Origin: Agrobacterium cavarae
GTDB lineage: Bacteria; Pseudomonadota; Alphaproteobacteria; Rhizobiales; Rhizobiaceae
DNA: 64,000 nt
Direction: 5' to 3'
Assembly: GCF_004310285.1 (NCBI RefSeq)
Contig: NZ_SISF01000034.1
Span: 387,890-451,889, forward strand
Positions 50,055-56,985 of the stretch are shown piece by piece; within the stretch, counting starts at the first letter, position 1; each line of letters starts with the position of its first letter. Position numbers and translations under genes: made by a program. The notes below the pieces were generated by a model. The model did no database searches. It was given only the letters and a program-made list of their open reading frames with translations, and was not told where the DNA came from.

Positions 50055-50194
50055 TTGCAAGGGACAGAGCGCCGGAACGCCTCCCCGCAGCCCGGCGCAG
50101 TTCAATAAGCGGAAGTCGTGACGGCAAAGACGTTCGTCGCAAGTGCTTCCAAGGTTTAGGCAGGTCGCTCTACCCCGTGTCGATCCTGCCGCAG

Positions 50195-50230
50195 AACCGG
50201 TTCCGTTGCCCCCGGAGCCGGTTTTTCTAT
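50195..50230 (+). terminator. Intrinsic terminator after the BTLCP gene
   Basis: Arms AACCGGTTCCG and CGGAGCCGGTT (one G-U) followed by T5. It begins about 140 bases after the BTLCP stop. Confidence 0.75.
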
Positions 50231-50269
50231 TTTGACATGTGCCGGCGCTTAAGAACTTAGAAGATCGCG

Positions 50270-50704
50270 CTAGAGAAGTCCGAGTTCCGCAAGTTCCCGT
50301 CGGAGATCGGAGGGCATGTCGTCCGCAAGGCCTGAGCCGCCCAGATCGCGTGGGGCTTCCTCATCCTTAAGATAACGCCAGCCCTGGAAGGGACGCTTTG
50401 GTGCAGGCGAGGTCTCGATGACTTCGGGTCCCAAAACCAGATCACACCGCGTGATGCCATCGCCACCAGTGAAGGAACGGATATCGAGAAGCTTCTGGCG
50501 CGCCTGTACCTGTCCCTTGATCACCCAATAGAGAGAGCCGCCATCGAGCAACTCTTCCATGCGCTTCGGGATCATGCGAGTGGTGTGAACGCTGTGCGGC
50601 TCAAGGCCAGCCGCCATAGCGGTTAGCGAACGTTGGGACACCCATTCGCGCAGATCCTCGATGGAATCCGCGCCGACGCATAGCTTGATCAGATGTAGAG
50701 CCAT
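50270..50704 (-). CDS. DUF1489 family protein
   Basis: 144 residues with the DUF1489 opening LHLIKLCVGADSIEDLREWV and HTTRMIPKRMEELLDGGSLYWVIKGQVQARQKLLDI, plus a C-terminal PFQGWRYLKDEEAP. The family is limited to Alphaproteobacteria and has no known function. ATG at 50704; it ends before the terminator of the BTLCP gene. It lies about 65 bases from the end of sdaA on the same strand, so it could be the last gene of that unit. Confidence 0.88.
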   Translation of the reverse strand: MALHLIKLCVGADSIEDLREWVSQRSLTAMAAGLEPHSVHTTRMIPKRMEELLDGGSLYWVIKGQVQARQKLLDIRSFTGGDGITRCDLVLGPEVIETSPAPKRPFQGWRYLKDEEAPRDLGGSGLADDMPSDLRRELAELGLL

Positions 50705-50768
50705 GCCGCTATCAATGCCGTTTCGACGGACGCGTCAAGCGCCCGTTAAACAATCGCGTCATCAAATA

Positions 50769-52172
50769 TCAACATTCCACGACATTGACGGCGAGGCCGC
50801 CGGTGGAGGTTTCCTTGTATTTCTCGCTCATGTCATTGCCGGTCTGGCGCATGGTTTCGATACAGGCGTCGAGCGGCACGAAATGTTCTCCATCCCCCTT
50901 CAACGCGAGCGAGGCAGCCGTCACGGCCTTCACTGCGCCAAGCGCGTTGCGTTCGATGCAGGGTACCTGCACGAGACCTGCAACCGGATCGCACGTCATG
51001 CCAAGATGGTGCTCAAGCGCGATCTCCGCAGCATTTTCCACCTGTGCCGGCGAGCCGCCCATCACCGCAGCAAGACCTGCCGCCGCCATGGCAGCGGCGG
51101 AGCCAACCTCCCCCTGACAGCCCACTTCTGCGCCGGAAATCGACGCATTGTGCTTGATGATCCCGCCGATCGCCGCTGCCGTCAGCAGGAAGTCACGAAC
51201 GTCGTCGACCGAGGCATCCTCGTGGAAGTGGCGGAAATAGCGAACGGTGGCGGGCACGACACCAGCCGCTCCATTGGTTGGAGCGGTCACGACACGACCG
51301 CCGACTGCGTTCTCTTCATTCACCGCTATGGCGTAAACGCTCAGCCAGTCGTTGGCGAGAACGGGGTTCAGCCGGTTGCTGCGCCATTCGGCATTGAGTT
51401 TGTCGTGGATAGAACGCGCGCGGCGGCGAACCTTGAGCCCGCCCGGCATAATGCCTTCGCCCTTCAGGCCGCGTTCGATACAGCCGTTCATCGCATCCCA
51501 GATCTGGTCAAGCCGGCTATTCAGCACGTCGCGGCTCATAACCGTCTCTTCATTGGCGCGCTTCATCTGGGCGATGGTGCGGCCGGAGCGCGCTGCCATG
51601 TCCAGCATCTCTTTTGCGGTGGCAAAGGGATAAGGCACCTTGGGACCGTTATCGACCGTCTTTCCGCGCTGGCGCATGGCGTCGAGTTCGGTGTCCGTGA
51701 CAACGAAGCCGCCACCGACAGAGTAGTAGATGCGCTTCAAAAGCATCCTGCCCTGATTGTCATAGGCAGAGAAGGTCATGCCATTGGCGTGGCCGGGAAG
51801 CGGGTTCTTCTTGTCGAATACGAGATCCTCGTTCGGACGAAAGGCATAGGACGGATGACCTGCCGGCTTCACAAGACCCGTGCGCTCCACCTCAGCAATA
51901 ATCCCGTCCATGGCATCCGGATCGACCTGATCCGGCTTCTCGCCCGTCAGGCCCAAGACAACAGCCTTGCCCGATCCATGGCCGATGCCCGTGAAGGCGA
52001 GCGAGCCGTGCAGGCTGACCTTGATGGCGGATACTGCTGCGCCTGAAGGCCGGGGCCAGTCATCCGACAGGATCAGTTCAAGAAAGCGGTTGGCAGCCGA
52101 CATGGGTCCCATTGTGTGGGAGCTGGAAGGTCCGATGCCGATTTTGAACACGTCGAAGACGGAAAGAAACAT
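50769..52172 (-). CDS. sdaA: L-serine ammonia-lyase, iron-sulfur dependent
   Basis: Deaminates L-serine to pyruvate with a 4Fe-4S cluster. About 467 residues, single-chain type. The beta domain begins FDVFKIGIGPSSSHTMGPM; the alpha domain carries the cluster cysteines in EVGCQGEVGSAAAMAAAGL and CDPVAGLVQVPCIERN. ATG 52172 gives the family N-terminus MFLSVFDVF; the open frame further upstream (to 52364) crosses repeat B2 and is not coding. Confidence 0.94.
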   Translation of the reverse strand: MFLSVFDVFKIGIGPSSSHTMGPMSAANRFLELILSDDWPRPSGAAVSAIKVSLHGSLAFTGIGHGSGKAVVLGLTGEKPDQVDPDAMDGIIAEVERTGLVKPAGHPSYAFRPNEDLVFDKKNPLPGHANGMTFSAYDNQGRMLLKRIYYSVGGGFVVTDTELDAMRQRGKTVDNGPKVPYPFATAKEMLDMAARSGRTIAQMKRANEETVMSRDVLNSRLDQIWDAMNGCIERGLKGEGIMPGGLKVRRRARSIHDKLNAEWRSNRLNPVLANDWLSVYAIAVNEENAVGGRVVTAPTNGAAGVVPATVRYFRHFHEDASVDDVRDFLLTAAAIGGIIKHNASISGAEVGCQGEVGSAAAMAAAGLAAVMGGSPAQVENAAEIALEHHLGMTCDPVAGLVQVPCIERNALGAVKAVTAASLALKGDGEHFVPLDACIETMRQTGNDMSEKYKETSTGGLAVNVVEC

Positions 52173-52280
52173 TCTGGGATGCCCTATGTATAGACCTATT
52201 GGCTCGACTCTATCGGAAGCACACAGCACGAACCATATCAAAATGCGGCCAAAACTGTGTCGGTAGCGCTGTGGCAACTG

Positions 52281-52380
52281 CAGCATCGACCCGAAATCGG
52301 GACCGATTTCGGGAAAGCGCGATACGTGGAGTCTAAAACGATGGAGCGTCCTCTGTGCGTCCAAAGGAACACACGGCGCT
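52281..52380. repeat. Dispersed repeat family B, copy 2
   Basis: About 100 bases, matching the reverse complement of 31637-31737: both begin CAGCATCG[A/G]CCCGAAA with an inner palindrome (CCGAAATCGG / CCGATTTCGG), share GGAGCGTCCTC (here) versus AGAGCGTCCTC, and end GGCGCT. It lies in the gap upstream of sdaA and inside its spurious upstream frame. Confidence 0.75.
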
Positions 52381-52402
52381 CAAGCGGTATCGCCAAACGA
52401 AA

Positions 52403-52433
52403 ACAACGCGGCTCTTGGGAGAGGCCGCGCTGT
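52403..52433. terminator. Hairpin terminator between the small membrane protein and sdaA
   Basis: Arms 52403-52412 and 52424-52433 pair over 10 bp with one G-U; T-runs follow on both strands. On the minus strand it lies 34 bases after the 33-residue gene. Confidence 0.7.
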
Positions 52434-52466
52434 TTTGCGAAAAAACTTTTTAAAAAAGTGAGATGC

Positions 52467-52568
52467 TTACGGTGTACCAAAAAGATAGGTCAATGCGAGA
52501 AAAGCAGCGAAGCCTGCAAGTGCGCGTAACGTAACACCCCAGCAGGATTTCTGAGCGGTTTCTTCCAT
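52467..52568 (-). CDS. Small single-span membrane protein (33 residues)
   Basis: The protein starts MEETAQKSCWGVTLRALAG and continues into one hydrophobic helix of about 18 residues (LRALAGFAAFLALTYLF). GGAG lies 6 bases before ATG 52568 and a hairpin terminator follows the stop, which favours a real short gene. Same strand as sdaA but separated from it by that terminator. Function unknown; small membrane proteins of this size often bind larger transporters or respond to stress, but nothing here points to a partner. Confidence 0.5.
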   Translation of the reverse strand: MEETAQKSCWGVTLRALAGFAAFLALTYLFGTP

Positions 52569-52943
52569 GATGACTCCAGCGTGTTCACTCTTCGGGCGGC
52601 TCTTGCAGCGCGTCCCGTGGCGCAACCATTTATTAAAAATGTATGACGAACGCAAATGCAAAAAGAGGCTAAACCAAGGCGAATCCTGTGACCTGCCATA
52701 CGTCCAGCGCATAGGTATATGAAAAAACAAGCGCTTAATAGACGATGGTCAGCGAGGTGCTGTCAGCTTTGCGACCTCAATTCGGACACGAGTGTAAATG
52801 CTACAAGACACGCCTTGCTTTTGGTAGCTGATCGTTCGTTGAAGAGGTGCTCAGCTTGGCGCATCGCACGAGGCCGCAAAGACTGCTTGAAAAGCAACTA
52901 TCTCTGCACTACCGGAAGGATACTCAAGCAGAGCGGGGGAATC
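52569..52943. other. 375-base gap with divergent promoters expected
   Basis: No convincing gene. The right part is open in the frame of the next gene from 52719, but without a usable ribosome site or similarity. An AT-rich stretch near 52620-52650 may be part of a promoter for the small membrane protein. Nothing else was seen. Confidence 0.35.
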
Positions 52944-53297
52944 ATGCAGAGCGCTTCATCAGCCTTTCCAGACCGGGATACCGTGGCCTCGAAGATTTCG
53001 ACGCTGAGCGCAGACGACGAGGCCTGGTTGAGACTTCTCTTAGAAAATCCACAGCAGGACGAAGCGCTGCTGGAAGGCCTTCTCGTCTTTTTAGACAGGG
53101 AATCTCAGTCGCGCTTTCTGAATGCTTTGAAGCTGGAAAAGTGCGGCAGATGGTTTGGTGACAATGCCCCTGCCCGCCTGCAGATCCGCCTTCACGAGGT
53201 CGCCAAGAGCAGCCAGCATCCCGCCTATAATGCGTTTAAGAGCGGGCTCGCCAAATCCGGCGGGCTTGAAAAAGCCTACCCCAAGTCACCTCTATAA
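52944..53297 (+). CDS. Protein of unknown function
   Basis: 117 residues, soluble, no signal or membrane segment. The core reads DDEAWLRLLLENPQQDEALLEGLLVFLDRESQSRFLNALKLEK, with helical heptad-like spacing. One cysteine. A strong GGGGGA site six bases before ATG 52944 decides the start. Its last 6 bases overlap the convergent glycosidase gene. Function not inferred. Confidence 0.65.
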   Translation: MQSASSAFPDRDTVASKISTLSADDEAWLRLLLENPQQDEALLEGLLVFLDRESQSRFLNALKLEKCGRWFGDNAPARLQIRLHEVAKSSQHPAYNAFKSGLAKSGGLEKAYPKSPL

Positions 53298-54047
53298 GTC
53301 CGGTACCCGTTCCACGACAGCGATGATCGGACCCATGGGGAAAAGACTATCGCGCCTGCCCGCCGCGGGAATGTCGACGCTCGAGATTGTGCCATCCAGA
53401 TAAAGAGCGTTGTCGGTCTTCAATCTGTCGCGGAACAGCGTGGCGAAATCATAGAAGCGCACCGGGTCTTCCGAGATGACGAAATGAACGATGCCGTCGG
53501 ATGAGACGCCGACGCCGTTTCGGCGTTTGAAACTGTCGCTGTCGGCAAGGAAGCGCGGATGGAGTTTTCCATCGATGACGAGCATCGGGCCTGATTGCGT
53601 GGCAAGATCGGGTTTGAGATTGGCATTCAGGTAGGCGCTGGTTTCGCGCACGCCCGCTTTCCCGTCGGCAATGAAGAAAACGCCATTCGGCTGCATGTGG
53701 AAATTGCCCCAGCCCCCGGCAGTGCTGATCGGTGTCTTCTCGATCTTGTTTTCTATGTAGAGCCCGACTGGCGAGAGATCGCGGTGGTACATGCCGCCAT
53801 TCATGGCGAAGACGATGAATTGATGCTGCCGCCACAGGGCCGACGACAATGCAGCAAAGCCGCCATAGGAGGCGCCCGTGACGTCGTCACGGCTAAAAAG
53901 CCGGATATCGGCTTTGCTCGGGTCAAAGCTGCAAACGGTATAGGCCGCGCCGGCGTGTTCCATTCTGAGACAGTAGGAAGGTAATTCACTACCGCGTGCT
54001 TGTGTTGCGAGAAGCAATGATAAAAAATATATTACAAAGCGGCGCAT
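53292..54047 (-). CDS. Phosphodiester glycosidase (NAGPA/DUF2233) family protein
   Basis: 251 residues with a signal peptide (MRRFVIYFLSLLLATQARGS), so periplasmic or exported. Family motifs are visible: FAMNGGMYHRDLSPVGLYI, GVSSDGIVHFVISEDPV and the C-terminal NALYLDGTISSVDIP. Eukaryotic relatives remove N-acetylglucosamine from phosphodiesters; the bacterial substrate is unknown. ATG 54047 follows AAGGGAAAAT. Convergent overlap of 6 bases with the unknown gene at 52944. Confidence 0.88.
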   Translation of the reverse strand: MRRFVIYFLSLLLATQARGSELPSYCLRMEHAGAAYTVCSFDPSKADIRLFSRDDVTGASYGGFAALSSALWRQHQFIVFAMNGGMYHRDLSPVGLYIENKIEKTPISTAGGWGNFHMQPNGVFFIADGKAGVRETSAYLNANLKPDLATQSGPMLVIDGKLHPRFLADSDSFKRRNGVGVSSDGIVHFVISEDPVRFYDFATLFRDRLKTDNALYLDGTISSVDIPAAGRRDSLFPMGPIIAVVERVPDL

Positions 54048-54282
54048 ATTTTCCCTTGGCGGAAGTAAAGAATCATCGTTTCTATTGGGTGGGCGCCGGT
54101 GCGCCGCATAAGCAAGATTCAAAAGATCTGAGACGAGGCCACCTTCTTTCCAGACGGACTTTCCGCCTGAATTGAGGCCACAGCACTACAATCAAATAAG
54201 AAAACACGTTCCGTTTTATGATGAAGCGGTTGTCGATTGCGGGCGATGATACGGCTCGAACACAAGATCAGGGGTTCAGACA

Positions 54283-55020
54283 GTGCCAGTCATTACATTT
54301 GCAAATACCAAAGGCGGAGCGGGAAAAACAACGGCTGCCGTCATCATTGCCAGCGAGCTTGCCCGACTGGGACACCGCGTCACGTTGCTGGATGCGGATC
54401 CGCAACAGTGGACGTCCAGGTGGTACGGGCTGACGAAAGCCCAGAAAAACCTTTCCGTCATTTCGGACGTGAGCGATGAAACCATCGAAGGCCATATCAA
54501 GGGCAGCAAGAAGCGCGGCGGTTATGTTATTGTCGATCTTCCCGGCGGGCGGTCACCGCTCATGGCGAAGGCCATCGGTTTTGCCAACCACGTGCTTATT
54601 CCTGTTCAGGGCTGCGCCATGGATGCTGTGGGCGGCGCCGAAGTTCTCGGTCTTCTGAAGGACCTTGCCGAGCGTTGTGACATCCATATTCCGCATTCGG
54701 TCATCCTGACGCGCATCAGCCCAATCATCACCACCCGCTCCATGCAGGCTGTGAAGTCTTTGCTGGCGGAGAAGATGGTGCACGTGATGGGAACGCCTCT
54801 GGTAGAACGCGCTGCCTATCGCGATATGTTCGTGACCGGCGGTGCCCCGCATATGATGGATCCGGAGCGCGTCAGCAACCTGGACAAGGCGTGTGAGAAT
54901 GCGCAGGCGCTTGCTCTCGACGTCCTAAGCCTCGTTCCTGCAAAGACCGTTGCGGCCAAATCCGCCAAGGCTGCGGGTGCAAAGGCCGTCGCTTCGCAGC
55001 CGGCTAAGAAAGCGGCCTGA
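54283..55020 (+). CDS. Orphan ParA/MinD-type ATPase
   Basis: 245 residues. Deviant Walker A KGGAGKTT near residue 12, switch DADPQQWTSRWY and VIVDLPGG as the B motif: a complete ParA ATPase most like VirC1/single-gene ParA proteins. The last about 30 residues are Lys/Ala-rich (AKSAKAAGAKAVASQPAKKAA) and could bind DNA or a partner. GTG start at 54283; no strong ribosome site. No parB, plasmid replication or parS-like site is close, so cargo is unknown. Repeat A2 begins right at its stop codon. Confidence 0.85.
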   Translation: MPVITFANTKGGAGKTTAAVIIASELARLGHRVTLLDADPQQWTSRWYGLTKAQKNLSVISDVSDETIEGHIKGSKKRGGYVIVDLPGGRSPLMAKAIGFANHVLIPVQGCAMDAVGGAEVLGLLKDLAERCDIHIPHSVILTRISPIITTRSMQAVKSLLAEKMVHVMGTPLVERAAYRDMFVTGGAPHMMDPERVSNLDKACENAQALALDVLSLVPAKTVAAKSAKAAGAKAVASQPAKKAA

Positions 55021-55021
55021 A

Positions 55022-55124
55022 GTAAGTCGCGCAATAGTGCGACGCGGTCTTGCGGTAACAGCATGCGACAATAGAGGGATCGAAAGCGTGGGGAGCGAAT
55101 CTGAAAGATCGCGACACGCTTGAA
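55022..55124. repeat. Dispersed repeat family A, copy 2
   Basis: Starts one base after the ParA stop and ends before the entericidin terminator. Same order as copy 1 at 36881: GTCGCGCAA-type hairpin arm, CGGTCTTGCGGTAACAGCATGCG, then GAATCTGAAAGATCGCGACACGCTT. The last block (19 bases, GAAAGATCGCGACACGCTT) is identical in both copies. Confidence 0.75.
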
Positions 55125-55151
55125 AAGCCAGCTTGGCACTCGCTGAAAACA

Positions 55152-55180
55152 GAAAAGCCGACGATTGCTCGTCGGCTTCA
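55152..55180 (-). terminator. Terminator of the entericidin-like gene
   Basis: 8-bp arms GCCGACGA / TCGTCGGC around a four-base loop; on the minus strand four T follow. It also faces repeat A2. Confidence 0.85.
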
Positions 55181-55223
55181 TCATTTTCGTCAACCTACGG
55201 CACGCGGCGGTGCCATGATCGTG

Positions 55224-55385
55224 TCAACGGCGCGCTGCGCGGTCCACGCTGCGTCCTGCATCCTGCGTTGCATCCACGGCATTCGCTGTGTCACGGCCAA
55301 CGCCGCGAATTGTGTTGCCGCAAGAGCTAAGGCTAGCGACCGTAACGAGAATGGCAGCAACGGTTGCGAGTGCACGTGTCGTCAT
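55224..55385 (-). CDS. Entericidin A/B family small lipoprotein
   Basis: 53 residues. A signal peptide with lipobox LSSC (Cys22) is followed by GNTIRGVGRDTANAVDATQ, the pattern of entericidin-type lipoproteins (NT[I/V]xGxGxD). ATG 55385 has AGGGGAG nine bases upstream; a terminator lies 44 bases after the TGA. In enterobacteria EcnA/EcnB are antidote and toxin lipoproteins linked to stationary-phase lysis, while in Alphaproteobacteria single copies are common and their role is not established. No second ecn gene is adjacent. A longer open frame on the same strand in another register is not coding. Confidence 0.82.
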   Translation of the reverse strand: MTTRALATVAAILVTVASLSSCGNTIRGVGRDTANAVDATQDAGRSVDRAARR

Positions 55386-55501
55386 ATTTCAAAACTCCCC
55401 TTGAGCCTGCACCTGCAGGCGTGATCCGTGACGCACGAAAAACGTCGCAAACTTGTTCAGGTTCCACGCGTTTTCAAAAAAACGTGAGGGCGCAACCTAT
55501 T

Positions 55502-56410
55502 TCACCCACGATCTGCGCCAACCTGCGCGACGTCGCGAAACGCATTGCGAATACTGTCTGCAACAGCCTGGATTGGACGGGACACTTTGTCGGTCATGAT
55601 CAGGCGGATGTCGAAACTGCCAAGCGGCGGCAGTCCCTCCTTCTCTCCAAGAATGACCATGTCGTTATGGACATAGGAGCGCGGAAGCGGCGCAATCGCC
55701 AGATCGGCTTCGATTGCCGCTCTTTGTGCCATCGTGTGACCGCTGAGATAGGCAACCCGGTACGGACGATTGCGCTTATCCAGCGCGTTGATCGCCTCCG
55801 AGCGCCAGATGCAGCCATCCTCCCAAATCGAGATCGGCAATGGATCGCGCAAATGCGCGGTGCCGCATTTCGCACCCGCCCAGACAAGCCGTTCCCGCAT
55901 TAAGACTTCGCCGGTATCGCGCAAGGGATGGGACGCGCAATTGACAAGCGCCAGATCAAGCCGCTGCTCATCGATGCGTTTGTAGAGTTGCGAACTGGAG
56001 TCGATCGTGACGTCCACCATGATTGCGGGAAAAGCTTCCGCAAAGCGCTTGAGGATTCCGGGCAGCAATCCACGCTGACCGAGATCATCTGGCGCACCCA
56101 GCTTCACGACGCCGGACAGCTCCGGCATGACGAAGCGAGACACGGCTTCGTTAGACAGCGCGATCATTCGTCTGGCATAGGTCAGCAGGGTCTCGCCATG
56201 CGCGGTCAGCGTCACTGAACGTGCATCTCGCAGGAAGAGCGTCGTCTTCAACTGCTCTTCGAGCTTCTTGATCTGCATGGACACTGCGGAGGGCGTTCGA
56301 AAAACCGCCTCGGCAGCCGTCGAAAAATTACCCGTCTCGGCGATCGCGACGAAGGTGCGGAGGATATCGTTATCGAGCAAGGGAAGAGGCTGGCGAAATG
56401 AAACAGTCAT
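55502..56410 (-). CDS. LysR family transcriptional regulator
   Basis: 302 residues: an N-terminal winged HTH (DILRTFVAIAETGNFSTAAEAVFRTPSAVSMQIKKLEEQL) and a C-terminal inducer-binding domain. Divergent from the DUF1127 gene with a 238-base gap, the classical layout for a LysR gene and its target. A perfect 20-bp palindrome is 24 bases before the ATG (56434-56453). Inducer unknown. ATG 56410 is the family start; the frame extends upstream without similarity. Confidence 0.9.
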   Translation of the reverse strand: MTVSFRQPLPLLDNDILRTFVAIAETGNFSTAAEAVFRTPSAVSMQIKKLEEQLKTTLFLRDARSVTLTAHGETLLTYARRMIALSNEAVSRFVMPELSGVVKLGAPDDLGQRGLLPGILKRFAEAFPAIMVDVTIDSSSQLYKRIDEQRLDLALVNCASHPLRDTGEVLMRERLVWAGAKCGTAHLRDPLPISIWEDGCIWRSEAINALDKRNRPYRVAYLSGHTMAQRAAIEADLAIAPLPRSYVHNDMVILGEKEGLPPLGSFDIRLIMTDKVSRPIQAVADSIRNAFRDVAQVGADRG

Positions 56411-56433
56411 GACCGTGTCCGTCAATTTTTCTG

Positions 56434-56453
56434 AATGATAGATCGATATCATT
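56434..56453. promoter_or_regulatory. 20-bp palindrome, possible LysR operator
   Basis: Arms AATGATA and TATCATT with a 6-base spacer GATCGA. It lies between the LysR start and the divergent DUF1127 gene, where a LysR protein would be expected to bind for autoregulation. No binding data; the position is the only functional argument. Confidence 0.5.
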
Positions 56454-56648
56454 TCGTTTGATTGAATGTCAAGTGACGTCCATTCTTCCTCACATGCAGA
56501 AACGATCGCACCTGCCATCGGAATAAAGCAACACAAAATGTCATGGATGCCATCACCGTCATTCGATTGATTGATGATTTTGGCAAGCGCATAGGTGTCG
56601 TGTCACATTCACGACAGACGCTGAAACAAAAAGGAAGGAGCGTTAAAA

Positions 56649-56849
56649 ATGACTATGATAATCGTGCATGAGGAGACCGGTAGCTGGCTTCGGCTACGCC
56701 CGCCATCCTGGATATCCCGCGTGGTCACCGCTGGGTTCGAGCTTCGTGCTTCCTGGCAACGCAGACGCAACCTGCGCATTCTCGAGAGCCTGCCCGCAGA
56801 CACATTGAAGGACATTGGATGGCCTGCCAACGACACCATCCGCAAGTGA
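56649..56849 (+). CDS. DUF1127 family small protein
   Basis: 66 residues. The C-terminal half matches DUF1127 (YjiS-like): WQRRRNLRILESLPADTLKDIGWPANDTIRK, an Arg-rich short domain. Members in Rhizobiaceae affect phosphate and carbon metabolism and RNA binding, so a small regulatory role is likely. Good AAGGAG site. Divergent from the LysR gene, which is the likely regulator; a strong terminator follows. Confidence 0.85.
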   Translation: MTMIIVHEETGSWLRLRPPSWISRVVTAGFELRASWQRRRNLRILESLPADTLKDIGWPANDTIRK

Positions 56850-56886
56850 CCAAATGCTGTCGACGCTGCGTCGAGATAAATGAGTA

Positions 56887-56924
56887 AATGGCTCGCCAGG
56901 ATATTCCGGCGGGCCATTTTTTTG
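56887..56924 (+). terminator. Intrinsic terminator after the DUF1127 gene
   Basis: 10-bp arms (ATGGCTCGCC / GGCGGGCCAT, one G-U) followed by seven T. It separates DUF1127 from glgX. Confidence 0.88.
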
Positions 56925-56985
56925 CGCTGCGGAACAAACGACAGACAAGCCAGTTTCACTCGGTCACTTCATCAAGAGGAAACCC

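Noticed and set aside
55190..55375. 61-codon open frame on the minus strand overlapping the entericidin-like gene
   Set aside because: The overlapping frame from ATG 55385 has the ribosome site, signal peptide and lipobox; this one has none of these.
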